33,327 bases of DNA from positions 1-33,327 of the forward strand of contig NZ_JAUCZF010000010.1 of the NCBI RefSeq assembly GCF_030373245.1. The letters are read 5' to 3'. The position numbers and the translations under genes are program-made. Of the stretch, positions 16,795 through 24,667 are shown one piece after another. Position 1 is the stretch's first letter. Each line of letters begins with the position of its first letter. The notes beneath the pieces are model-generated. The model saw only the letters and a program-made list of their open reading frames with translations, did no database searches and had not been told where the DNA came from. This DNA comes from Hydrogenophaga sp. (GTDB lineage: Bacteria; Pseudomonadota; Gammaproteobacteria; Burkholderiales; Burkholderiaceae_C).

Positions 16795-16849
16795 AGGGCA
16801 ATGCTAACCGGGGAGTACAAAAGCCACGAGCGAGGTGACTCCATCCGAG

Positions 16850-16924
16850 GGCGCCGCGGGACTGGCTTTGCCAGGCCGCCAGCGCCGTCCCCCTGGGGGC
16901 AAGCCACGCAGCGGCGCAGGGGGG
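16850..16924. repeat. GC-rich intergenic repeat, copy C
   Basis: About 75 bp between kdsC and kdsD, with the string GCGCCGCGGGACTGGCTTTG at one end, CCAGCGCCGTCCCCCTGGGGG in the middle, and a run of G directly against the kdsD stop codon. It closely resembles the copy after yidC at 24592-24667. Confidence 0.8.
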
Positions 16925-17923
16925 TTAGATGACCTTGGCCCGCATCAAGTCGTTGCTGTTGAGCGCCCCCACGAGCTGCCCCGCCTCATCGACCACCAGC
17001 ACACTGGTGATGCGGTTGGCTTCCATCAGGTCGGCCGCTTCGACCGCCAGCGCCTCGGCGCGCACGGTGCGCGGGTTGGCGTGCATCACATCGCGCGCAC
17101 TCAGGGTGCGCAGGTCGGCACTGCTGCCGGTTTTTTCGATCAGGCGGCGCAGATCACCGTCGGTGAAGATGCCCAGCACCTGACCCACGTCGTCCACCAC
17201 CGCGCTCATGCCCAGCCCTTTGGCGCTGATCTCACGCATGAGGCTCATCAGGTCGGCGCCCTGCGGCACACGAGGCACCGCGTCACCGCTGCGCATGACA
17301 TCGCCTACGTGGGTGAGCAGCTTGCGCCCGAGTGCGCCACCGGGATGCGAACGCGCGAAGTCGTCAGCGCGAAAGCCGCGCGCGTCCAGCAGGGCGACAG
17401 CCAGTGCGTCGCCCATGGCGAGTTGCGCCGTGGTGCTGGCAGTGGGGGCGAGATTGTGCGGGCAGGCCTCTTTGGCGACCGACGCGTCAAGCACCACATC
17501 GGCATGGCGGCCCAGGGTGGAATCGGCGCGACCGGTGAGCGCAATCAGCGGCACACCCATGCGCTTGATCAGCGGCAACAGGGTGGTGAGTTCCTCGCTC
17601 TCGCCGCTGTTGCTGATGCCGAGCACCACGTCGGCTGGCGTGATCATGCCGAGGTCGCCATGGCTGGCCTCGGCTGGGTGCACAAACATGGCTGGGCTGC
17701 CGGTAGAGGCCAGGGTGGCCGCAATCTTGCGCCCGACGTGGCCACTCTTGCCCATGCCCATCACCACCACCCGACCCGCGCTGTCGAGCACCAGGCTCAC
17801 CGCCTGGGCAAAGCGTTCGTCGAGTCGGCTCGCCATGTCGTTCACCGCCTGGGCCTCGATGCGCAGCGTGTCAACCGCCAGGCTCAGGGCGCGAGAGGGG
17901 TCAAAGGCGGGCGTCGGGGGCAT
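16925..17923 (-). CDS. kdsD: Arabinose-5-phosphate isomerase KdsD (KpsF/GutQ family)
   Basis: A 332-aa enzyme that interconverts D-ribulose 5-phosphate and D-arabinose 5-phosphate, the first step to Kdo. The N-terminal SIS domain (about 40-180) has VVMGMGKSGHVGRKIAATLA, the HPAEASHGDLG loop with the catalytic His, and GISNSGESEEL. Two CBS domains follow (about 205-330; for example LGIFTDGDLRRL and VLVVDEAGQLVG). ATG at 17923 was chosen by family length; a much longer open frame upstream is only antisense to the antiporter gene. It is first of the minus-strand kdsD-kdsC-lptC run and divergent from the antiporter with 84 bp between. Confidence 0.96.
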   Translation of the reverse strand: MPPTPAFDPSRALSLAVDTLRIEAQAVNDMASRLDERFAQAVSLVLDSAGRVVVMGMGKSGHVGRKIAATLASTGSPAMFVHPAEASHGDLGMITPADVVLGISNSGESEELTTLLPLIKRMGVPLIALTGRADSTLGRHADVVLDASVAKEACPHNLAPTASTTAQLAMGDALAVALLDARGFRADDFARSHPGGALGRKLLTHVGDVMRSGDAVPRVPQGADLMSLMREISAKGLGMSAVVDDVGQVLGIFTDGDLRRLIEKTGSSADLRTLSARDVMHANPRTVRAEALAVEAADLMEANRITSVLVVDEAGQLVGALNSNDLMRAKVI

Positions 17924-18007
17924 GTCCGGATTATCACCGGCGCACCTCAACGCTGCCGCAGTCTGGCTCGGGCGTGTGGGCACAAAACATGCAGCTACCA
18001 TCCAGAC

Positions 18008-19993
18008 ATGAGCTCGCTCGACATCACCTTGCTGTACCTGCTCGCCGCCGTGGTGGGTGTGGTGGTGTGCCGGCAATTCAAACTGCCGCCCATGCTGGGC
18101 TATCTGGTGGTTGGCGTGGTGATCGGGCCCAATGCGCTGGCACTGGCGCAGAACTCCAGCGGCGTGCGCTACCTGGCCGAATTCGGCGTGGTGTTCCTGA
18201 TGTTCGTGATCGGGCTGGAGTTCAGCCTGCCCAAGCTGCGCACCATGAAACGCCATGTGTTCGGCCTGGGCCTGTCTCAGGTGGTGCTCACCGTGCTGAT
18301 CACCACCGCGGCCTCGCTCCTGATGGCGCTGGTGCTGCCCACCTGGTGGAACGTGTCCTGGCAGATCGCGCTGGCGCTGGGCGGCGTGATGGCCATGAGC
18401 AGCACCGCCATCGTGATCAAGCTGCTGGCCGAGCGGCTGGAGCTGGAGAGCGAACACGGCAAGCGGGTGGTGGGCATTCTGCTGTTTCAGGATCTGGCCG
18501 TGGTGCCGCTGCTGGTGCTCATCCCGGCACTGGGCGCAGCGCCCGAAGACTTGTTGCCCGCGCTGGGTCTGGCCTTGCTCAAGGCGGTGGTGCTGCTGGG
18601 CGTGCTGCTCACCGGTGGCCAGAAGGTGATGCGCTGGTGGCTCACCCTGGTGGCGCGGCGCAAGAGCGACGAGCTGTTCATGCTCAACCTGCTGCTGATC
18701 ACGCTGGGCCTGGCCTGGCTCACCGAGCACGCCGGCCTGTCGCTGGCGCTGGGCGCGTTCGTGGCCGGCATGCTGATCTCGGAGACCGAATACAAGCACC
18801 AGGTGGAGACCGACATTCGCCCGTTCCACGACGTGCTGCTGGGCCTGTTCTTCATCACCATCGGCATGATGCTGGACTGGCGGCTGGTGATCGAGCGCTG
18901 GCCGCTGGTGCTGCTGCTGCTATCGCTCTCGCTGGCGTTCAAGCTGGCCCTCATCACCAGCCTCACACGCGCCTTCGGCGCGCCCATGGGCGTGTCGTTG
19001 CGCGTGGGTCTTTACTTGGCGCAGGCGGGCGAGTTCGGTCTGGTGCTGCTGACGCTGGCCGGGCAGAACAACCTGGTGCCACCGGCGCTGTTCAACCCCA
19101 TCCTGGCTTCCATGGTGATGTCGATGCTGGCCACGCCGTTTGTGATCCTTTACGCCAACGCCATCGTCAGCCGGCTGGTGGGCAGCGACTGGCTGATGCA
19201 ATCGGTGCAGATGACGAGCATCGCGCGCAAAGCCATGAATGCCGACCACCACGTCATCATCTGCGGCTATGGCCGGTGTGGCCAAAACTTGGCGCGGCTG
19301 CTGGAAACCGAAGGCATTCCCTACATGGCGCTCGACCTCGATCCGGACCGGGTGCGACAAGCCGCGGCCGCCGGGCATTCGGTGGTGTTTGGCGATGCGG
19401 CTCGGCTCCAGGCGCTGATGGCCGCCGGCCTGCACCGCGCCAGCGCGGTCGTGATCACCTACCTGGACACCGCCAGTGCGCTGAAGGTGCTGCATCACAC
19501 CCAGGAACAGGCGGTGAACGTGCCGGTGGTGGTGCGCACTGTGGACGATGTGGACCTGGACAAGCTGCGCGCAGCCGGCGCCACCGAGGTCGTGCCTGAG
19601 GCCATCGAAGCCAGTCTGATGCTCGCCAGCCACGCGCTGGCGCTGGTGGGCGTGCCCATGCGGCGCGTGATCCGGGTGGTACAGGAACAGCGCGACGCGC
19701 GCTACAGCCTGCTCAAGGGCTACTTCCACGGCGCCGACGACGACAGCGTGGATGAACTCGACAACGAGCGCATGGCCACCGTCACGCTGCCGCCTGCCAG
19801 CCGCACCGTGGGCAAGACGCTGGAGAGTCTGGCGCTGGAGGCGGTGGGTGTGCGCCTGGTCAGCCTGCGCCGGGCCAACGGCAAGCCAACTGCGTTTGAT
19901 GACGACACAGTGTGCGCCGGTGGCGACACCCTGGTGCTCAGCGGGAAGGCGCCCGCGCTGTCGCTGGCAGAAGCCAAGTTGCTGGGCGGCTGA
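18008..19993 (+). CDS. CPA2 monovalent cation:proton antiporter with RCK domains (Kef-like)
   Basis: A 661-aa protein. Residues 1-390 are a Na+/H+ exchanger-type membrane domain with about 12 hydrophobic segments, including the PPMLGYLVVGVVIGP and GLEFSLPKL signatures and GILLFQDLAVVPLL. An RCK_N/TrkA-N Rossmann domain starts near residue 413 (IICGYGRCGQNLARLLE) and a TrkA-C domain fills about 575-655. This is the build of KefB/KefC K+ efflux systems, which in E. coli are gated by glutathione adducts; the close YbaL-type antiporters look similar, so gating is uncertain. ATG at 18008. In many relatives this gene is divergent from the kdsD-kdsC-lptC genes, as here. Confidence 0.93.
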   Translation: MSSLDITLLYLLAAVVGVVVCRQFKLPPMLGYLVVGVVIGPNALALAQNSSGVRYLAEFGVVFLMFVIGLEFSLPKLRTMKRHVFGLGLSQVVLTVLITTAASLLMALVLPTWWNVSWQIALALGGVMAMSSTAIVIKLLAERLELESEHGKRVVGILLFQDLAVVPLLVLIPALGAAPEDLLPALGLALLKAVVLLGVLLTGGQKVMRWWLTLVARRKSDELFMLNLLLITLGLAWLTEHAGLSLALGAFVAGMLISETEYKHQVETDIRPFHDVLLGLFFITIGMMLDWRLVIERWPLVLLLLSLSLAFKLALITSLTRAFGAPMGVSLRVGLYLAQAGEFGLVLLTLAGQNNLVPPALFNPILASMVMSMLATPFVILYANAIVSRLVGSDWLMQSVQMTSIARKAMNADHHVIICGYGRCGQNLARLLETEGIPYMALDLDPDRVRQAAAAGHSVVFGDAARLQALMAAGLHRASAVVITYLDTASALKVLHHTQEQAVNVPVVVRTVDDVDLDKLRAAGATEVVPEAIEASLMLASHALALVGVPMRRVIRVVQEQRDARYSLLKGYFHGADDDSVDELDNERMATVTLPPASRTVGKTLESLALEAVGVRLVSLRRANGKPTAFDDDTVCAGGDTLVLSGKAPALSLAEAKLLGG

Positions 19994-20033
19994 ATTGGCA
20001 TCGGGGAAACACACGCTTTTGCCCATCGCGGAA

Positions 20034-20062
20034 TTGTGGTTTTTAAGATCGCCAGGTATGAG
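20034..20062 (+). promoter_or_regulatory. Possible promoter of the MBL-fold hydrolase gene
   Basis: TTGTGG (20034-20039), a 17-bp spacer, then TATGAG (20057-20062). Spacing is ideal but the -10 box is weak. It would give a leader of about 48 nt. Confidence 0.3.
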
Positions 20063-20115
20063 TTGTGACCGAGCGGTATGTAATCCACCTCCTCAACCAC
20101 TTCCGGAAGGTACTT

Positions 20116-21078
20116 ATGCAGCATCGTCGCCACTTTCTCGCCACCGGCATGGCCGGTGCAGCCGCCCTCACCTTCAGCTCGGTGTGGTCGCAGAGCACGC
20201 CCAACCTGGGCGCCCCTTCGATGCCGGCCACCGGATTCAAGCGCATGAAGCTGGGCGCCATGGAGATCATTGCGCTGCACGACGGAGCCCTGCGCCGCCC
20301 GCTGGGTGAAGAGTTCGTGCGCAACGCGCCGCTGGAACAGGTGAAGTCGCTGCTGGCCTCGCAAAACCTGCCCACCGAGTACGTGGATATCCCCTTCACC
20401 GCCTTCCTGGTGATCAGCGGAAACACCAAGTTCCTGATCGATACCGGCTTTGCCGACAACGGCCCGCCCACGACCGGGAAGTTGCGCGCCAACCTGGCCG
20501 CCGCCGGTTACAAGCCGGAGGACATCAATCACGTCATCCTCAGCCATTACCATGGCGACCACATCAACGGCGTGCGAGCCAAAGACGGCTCGCTCGTCTA
20601 TCCCAACGCCAAGATCCATGTGCCGGCACCGGAACACGCGTTCTGGATGGACGACGCCCGCATGGAAGCCGCGCCACCGGCGATGAAAGGTGCGTTCCAG
20701 AACGTGCGCCGCGTGCTGAGCAGTCTGCCGGCGGACAAGCTGGTGCAGTTCCAGCCTGGTGCCGAACTGGCGCCCGGCATCATGTCCTCGGCAGCGTTTG
20801 GCCACACGCCGGGCATGGCGGTGTTCACGGTCACCTCCGAAGGCCAGAGCTTCATGTACGTGGCCGACGTGACCAACATTCCCTCGCTGTTCGCCCGCAG
20901 CCCTGAGTGGGCGGTGCAGTTCGACATGGACGCGGAAATGGCGCGCCAGACGCGCCGCCGCATCTTCGACCAGGTGGTCAAAGACAACATGGTCGCCGGC
21001 GGTTTCCACTTCCCCTTCCCGGCGTTCGGCAAACTGGAAGCCGCCGGCAAGGGCTACCAGTTCGTCCCGGTCGCCTGA
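20116..21078 (+). CDS. Exported metallo-beta-lactamase-fold hydrolase
   Basis: A 320-aa MBL-fold protein. ATG at 20116 was chosen because GGAAGG lies 5 bases upstream and it starts a twin-arginine-like signal, MQHRRHFLATGMAGAAALTF, cleaved near residue 25; an upstream GTG in frame would bury the signal. The zinc motif H-x-H-x-D-H is in SHYHGDHING near residue 140. A further metal His lies in AFGHTPGMAVF, the bridging Asp in YVADVTNI, and a late His in GGFHFPFPAFG. It resembles the periplasmic AHL-lactonase-like or quorum-quenching-like MBL group in general shape only; the substrate is unknown. Tat export fits folding with metal in the cytoplasm. Confidence 0.9.
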   Translation: MQHRRHFLATGMAGAAALTFSSVWSQSTPNLGAPSMPATGFKRMKLGAMEIIALHDGALRRPLGEEFVRNAPLEQVKSLLASQNLPTEYVDIPFTAFLVISGNTKFLIDTGFADNGPPTTGKLRANLAAAGYKPEDINHVILSHYHGDHINGVRAKDGSLVYPNAKIHVPAPEHAFWMDDARMEAAPPAMKGAFQNVRRVLSSLPADKLVQFQPGAELAPGIMSSAAFGHTPGMAVFTVTSEGQSFMYVADVTNIPSLFARSPEWAVQFDMDAEMARQTRRRIFDQVVKDNMVAGGFHFPFPAFGKLEAAGKGYQFVPVA

Positions 21079-21099
21079 GCCCAGCCCGGCCCAGGATGC

Positions 21100-21168
21100 G
21101 GTGGAACCGGCTCCGCCGGACCACTCGCATCGCCCCCTGGGGGAGGTGGCGCTGAAGGGGGCGAGGGC
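21100..21168. repeat. GC-rich intergenic repeat, diverged copy D
   Basis: It carries GTGGAACCGGCTCCGCCGGA and CGCCCCCTGGGGGAGG, both recognisable in copies C and E, but the second half is diverged. It lies 3' of the MBL gene and just before apt. Confidence 0.6.
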
Positions 21169-21179
21169 GTGTCTTCATA

Positions 21180-21734
21180 ATGCACGCCATGGACACCTCC
21201 GCCTACCTCAAGCAACACATCCGCACCGTACCGGACTGGCCTGCGCCCGGTGTGCAGTTCCGCGACATCACGCCGCTGCTGCAAAACCCCCAGGTGTTCC
21301 GGGTGCTGATCGATGCCTTTGTGCACCGCTACATGGACCCGGCGCTGCGGCCCACCGTGGTCGCCGGCCTGGATGCACGAGGCTTCATCATCGGATCGGT
21401 ACTGGCCTACGAGCTGGCGGTCGGATTCGTGCCGATCCGAAAGAAGGGCAAGCTGCCGTTCACCACGGTGGCTGAAACCTATGAGCTGGAGTACGGCAGC
21501 GCCACGGTGGAATTGCACACCGACGCAGTCAAGTCAGGCGACAGGGTGGTGTTGATCGACGACCTGATCGCCACCGGCGGCACCATGATGGCCGGTCGCA
21601 AATTGCTGGAGAAACTGGGTGCCGAGGTGATCGAAGGCGCAGCGATTGTCGACCTGCCCGAACTCGGCGGATCGTCCAAACTGCGCGCCTCAGGCCTGAA
21701 GCTGCACACCCTGGTGGACTTCGCGGGCCACTGA
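21180..21734 (+). CDS. apt: Adenine phosphoribosyltransferase
   Basis: A 184-aa purine-salvage enzyme (adenine plus PRPP to AMP and pyrophosphate). The family motifs are clear: [14 protein letters not shown] near residue 22, [23 protein letters not shown], and the PRPP-binding loop [17 protein letters not shown] near residue 125. Two starts are possible: ATG at 21180 (MHAMD) or ATG at 21189 ([11 protein letters not shown]), the latter closer to the family norm. A CATAAT at 21176-21181 could be a -10 box, which would make a nearly leaderless mRNA beginning at the second ATG; no -35 box or Shine-Dalgarno sequence is visible. The gene is convergent with the unknown gene at 21766. Confidence 0.96.
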   Translation: MHAMDTSAYLKQHIRTVPDWPAPGVQFRDITPLLQNPQVFRVLIDAFVHRYMDPALRPTVVAGLDARGFIIGSVLAYELAVGFVPIRKKGKLPFTTVAETYELEYGSATVELHTDAVKSGDRVVLIDDLIATGGTMMAGRKLLEKLGAEVIEGAAIVDLPELGGSSKLRASGLKLHTLVDFAGH

Positions 21735-21765
21735 AGCGATCAAGGCGCAGTCAGGAGCTCGGTTC

Positions 21766-22431
21766 CTACAGCTTGCCGTATTGCGTTTCGCTGAGGGCAG
21801 AGAAATCGCTGTGCGATTCGGGTGTGGGGCCCATCAGGTCTTCGGTACTCGGCGGGCCGCCCCGCAGGGGCGTGGCGCCAGCGGCCAGCGCTTCACGGAA
21901 CGCCGCCACCTCGTTCTCATCCACCGCTTGCACGCGGCCAGTCAATGACGACATGGGCGGCGCAGGAATAGCGGTGAGGCTTTCTGCAGGAGCGACGCGC
22001 TGGGTCTGGGCAGCGACCGCGGCACGCAACGCCAGCCCGCGCTGGTCGTGCACCGCCTTGCGGCGCCAGTAAACCGACGGAATGGTCATGCCATGGCGGG
22101 ACTGTGCGCTGTTCTGCACCCAACGCTCAATTTCCAGCAGGTACTCGTCGGGCATCACGTCGGTCGGCAACGCCAGGTCGATCAGGACCAGAAAGCTGTC
22201 GCCGTTGGCATCCAGCGTCAGCACCTTGAATTCGTAGCTGGTCGACAGCACGCCGCCGCGGATCATGGACTCGCGCACCACCGAAAACAGCTGTTCGCGG
22301 CGCAGGATGCGGCGGCCACGGCGAGGCGAGATCAGGGGCAGCGTGGTCTGTCCAAACGACTTGCGCAGGCGGGGCTTGCCGTTGCGCATCGGCTGGGACT
22401 TCTTCGCCTGGAGCCAGTTCATCAATGACAT
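21766..22431 (-). CDS. Unknown protein, probably cytoplasmic
   Basis: About 221 aa from ATG at 22431 (MSLMNWLQAKKSQPM); ATG at 22422 and an upstream TTG are alternatives and no clear Shine-Dalgarno sequence decides. I do not recognise the family. The N-terminal 45 residues are very basic (many Lys and Arg, for example RRGRRILRREQL). The middle (about 50-130) looks like an ordered alpha/beta domain (YEFKVLTLDANGDSFLVLID, EYLLEIERWVQ). The C-terminal 90 residues are Ala/Pro-rich and probably disordered. No signal peptide or membrane segment is seen. Codon bias (strong GC at third positions) supports it as real. It lies 93 bp downstream of the cyclic-nucleotide-binding gene on the same strand. 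Confidence 0.75.
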   Translation of the reverse strand: MSLMNWLQAKKSQPMRNGKPRLRKSFGQTTLPLISPRRGRRILRREQLFSVVRESMIRGGVLSTSYEFKVLTLDANGDSFLVLIDLALPTDVMPDEYLLEIERWVQNSAQSRHGMTIPSVYWRRKAVHDQRGLALRAAVAAQTQRVAPAESLTAIPAPPMSSLTGRVQAVDENEVAAFREALAAGATPLRGGPPSTEDLMGPTPESHSDFSALSETQYGKL

Positions 22432-22524
22432 GGGAGCAGTGTGCGTGTGCAAAACACCGAGATGGCGGGGAAAAGGCGAAGAAAACCACGGCTGATCGGC
22501 GATACGCCGATGTCGCCCGAGGCT

Positions 22525-23016
22525 TCAGGTGACGGCGACGCGCTTGGGTTTGTTGTACATGCGACGCGCCAGCACCGCGGACATCGATATCGTGAGCTCC
22601 AGCGCGATGTCGGCGTGGCGGCCGGAGAGCTCGCGAAAGCGCAACGGCGTGAGGCACCACAGGCGGCAGTCGCTGCCGGCGTTGACGGTGGCGCTGCGCG
22701 GCAGATGGCTGAAAAAAGCGCCTTCGCCGAGCAGAGAGCCGGCGCCGACCATGGCGATACGGATGCGTTCACGGTCGTCTTCAAAGTGCACCGTGAGGCT
22801 GCCGCTTTCCACGAAGTAGACGGTGCGGTCCTTCACCCCTTGCTCGATCAGCACCTGACCCTGCTGCAGGCTGACCGGCTGGAGGAAGTCGGCCAGTGAG
22901 CGCCACTGGGTGTCGCTGAGGTTCATGGGCACGGCATCAAGCGCGCTGCTCATGCGCATGGCTTGCGCAAGGTTCAGGATGTCAAAGCGCACAGGGGTGA
23001 GCGATGGAGCGTTCAT
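22525..23016 (-). CDS. Stand-alone cyclic-nucleotide-binding domain protein
   Basis: A 163-aa protein that is essentially one cNMP-binding beta-barrel. It has VSLQQGQVLIEQGVKDRTVY, then VESGSLTVHFED, then the phosphate-binding cassette region VGAGSLLGEGAFFSHLPRSATV (Gly-Glu followed by Arg-Ser-Ala-Thr), and a C-terminal helix ending RMYNKPKRVAVT. No helix-turn-helix follows, unlike Crp/Fnr regulators, so it probably does not bind DNA itself and may act through a partner. ATG at 23016 (MNAPSLTPVRFD) is preferred, since the longer frame overlaps the end of mnmE antisense-free sequence without family resemblance. The ligand (cAMP, cGMP or other) cannot be decided. Confidence 0.85.
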   Translation of the reverse strand: MNAPSLTPVRFDILNLAQAMRMSSALDAVPMNLSDTQWRSLADFLQPVSLQQGQVLIEQGVKDRTVYFVESGSLTVHFEDDRERIRIAMVGAGSLLGEGAFFSHLPRSATVNAGSDCRLWCLTPLRFRELSGRHADIALELTISMSAVLARRMYNKPKRVAVT

Positions 23017-23122
23017 CCGAGCAAGTTGAACCCGGCTGACGCGCTCGCGCAAGCTGCTTTTACGGCTGCTTACAGTTGCGCTCCCGGCGGTGCGTGACCG
23101 CTCACCAACGGTGGCCAGCAGC

Positions 23123-24550
23123 TCACTTGCCGATGCAAAAACGCGAAAAGATCTCGCCCAGCAGGTCGTCGGCGCTGAATTCGCCGGTGATTTCACCCAA
23201 CGCCTGCTGAGCCAGGCGCAGTTCCTCGGCCAACAGATCCAGATGCTCGGCCCTGTCTGCCAGCAGCTCGGCGGCGCTCGCCAGGTGGTTGTCGACGCGC
23301 CTCAGCGCCTGCAGGTGGCGCTCACGCGCCATGAACAGGCCATCGCCCGCCTGTTGCCAACCCGCCACGGCGAGCAGGCGTTCGCGCAGGCTTTGCAGGC
23401 CTTCGCCCAGCTTGGCGGAAACGGCCAGCTCACCAGCCTGAAGTCGCGGCGCCAGCACCGCACGCGCTGGCGCCGCACACTGGTCCAACTTGTTCCACAC
23501 CTGCAGCACGGTCACACCGGGGGGCAAGCTCGCGGCAATGGCAGCGTCGTCTGCCTGGTAGACCGGTTCGTCGCAGCGGGTCAGGTCATGCAGGAACAGC
23601 ACCGCGTCGGCCTGGCCAATCTGACCCCAGGCCCGCTCGATGCCGATGCGCTCGACCTCGTCCACATCGGCGCCGTCGCGCAGGCCGGCGGTATCGATCA
23701 CGTGCAGCGGCACGCCTTCGATCTGGATGGTCTGCTGCACCACGTCGCGCGTGGTGCCTGCGATCGGCGTCACGATGGCCAGTTCGGCGCCGGCCAGGGC
23801 ATTGAGCAGCGAGCTTTTGCCTGCGTTGGGCTGACCAGCGATCACCACCTTCAGGCCATCTCGCAGCAAAGCGCCCTGGCGCGCCTGTGCGCGCACTTCC
23901 GTGAGCGTGGCCTGTAGCCGCTGCAGCTGCCCGCTGGCATCGGCTTTCTGCAAAAAATCGATCTCTTCTTCAGGAAAGTCCAGCGTGGCTTCAACCAGCA
24001 TGCGCAAGCGAATCAACGCCTCGCGCAGGTCGCGCACCCGCTCGGAGAACACGCCAGCCAGCGAACGGCTGGCACTGCGCGCGGCCGCTTCGGTGCTGGC
24101 ATCGATCAGGTCGGCCACCGCCTCGGCTTGGGCCAGGTCGAGCTTGTCGTTGAGGAAGGCACGCTCGGTGAACTCGCCCGCACGCGCCAGACGCAAACCG
24201 GGCAGCAGCGCCTGGCCATCGGCACCCGGCGTCTGCGCCAGCGACAGGCAGCGCGCGAGCAGCAACTGCAGCACCACCGGCCCGCCATGGCCTTGCAGCT
24301 CCAGCACGTCTTCACCGGTATAGGAATGGGGGCCGGGAAACCACAGTGCCAGGCCATGGTCAATGGCCTCGCCATCGGCATCTCGCAAGGGCAGGTAAGT
24401 GGCTTCGCGAGGCCGCAAGTCGCGTCCGAGCAGCGCCGACACCAGCGGCGAAAGCCCTTTGCCCGAAACCCGCACAATGCCCACCGCGCCGCGCCCGGGG
24501 GCGGTAGCGACAGCCAGAATCGGGTCGTGATGCTGTGAAAGCGAGGACAA
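23123..24550 (-). CDS. mnmE: tRNA uridine-5-carboxymethylaminomethyl modification GTPase MnmE
   Basis: A 475-aa GTPase that works with MnmG to modify U34 in certain tRNAs. The N-terminal tetrahydrofolate-binding domain has [16 protein letters not shown] and the [15 protein letters not shown] segment. The G domain, inserted in a helical domain, has G1 GQPNAGKSS near residue 220, G2 GTTRD, G3 DTAG and G4 NKLD. The C-terminus is FCIGK, with the invariant Cys. A TTG start at 24550 is proposed because GGAG lies 5 bases upstream and the protein then begins at the normal distance from [13 protein letters not shown]; an upstream GTG at 24586 has no such support. The gap to yidC holds repeat copy E. 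Confidence 0.95.
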   Translation of the reverse strand: MSSLSQHHDPILAVATAPGRGAVGIVRVSGKGLSPLVSALLGRDLRPREATYLPLRDADGEAIDHGLALWFPGPHSYTGEDVLELQGHGGPVVLQLLLARCLSLAQTPGADGQALLPGLRLARAGEFTERAFLNDKLDLAQAEAVADLIDASTEAAARSASRSLAGVFSERVRDLREALIRLRMLVEATLDFPEEEIDFLQKADASGQLQRLQATLTEVRAQARQGALLRDGLKVVIAGQPNAGKSSLLNALAGAELAIVTPIAGTTRDVVQQTIQIEGVPLHVIDTAGLRDGADVDEVERIGIERAWGQIGQADAVLFLHDLTRCDEPVYQADDAAIAASLPPGVTVLQVWNKLDQCAAPARAVLAPRLQAGELAVSAKLGEGLQSLRERLLAVAGWQQAGDGLFMARERHLQALRRVDNHLASAAELLADRAEHLDLLAEELRLAQQALGEITGEFSADDLLGEIFSRFCIGK

Positions 24551-24591
24551 GAAAGCTCCGAAAAACCAGCCGGAGCGAGTGCCCACAACCC

Positions 24592-24667
24592 AGGGCGCCG
24601 CGGAACCGGCTTAGCCGGGCCGCCAGCGCCGCCCCCTGGGGGTGACGCCGCAGGCGGCGCGGGGGAT
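24592..24667. repeat. GC-rich intergenic repeat, copy E
   Basis: About 75 bp with GCGCCGCGGAACCGGCTTAG at one end, CAGCGCCGCCCCCTGGGGG in the middle and GGCGGCGCGGGGGA against the yidC stop codon. It is very similar to copy C and has the same orientation and position relative to the gene. Confidence 0.8.

Noticed and set aside
16925..18829. A 634-codon minus-strand frame extending kdsD upstream
   Set aside because: The upstream 300 codons are antisense to the antiporter gene and rich in His, Gln and Arg, as expected for a GC-rich shadow frame. KdsD family length fits ATG at 17923.
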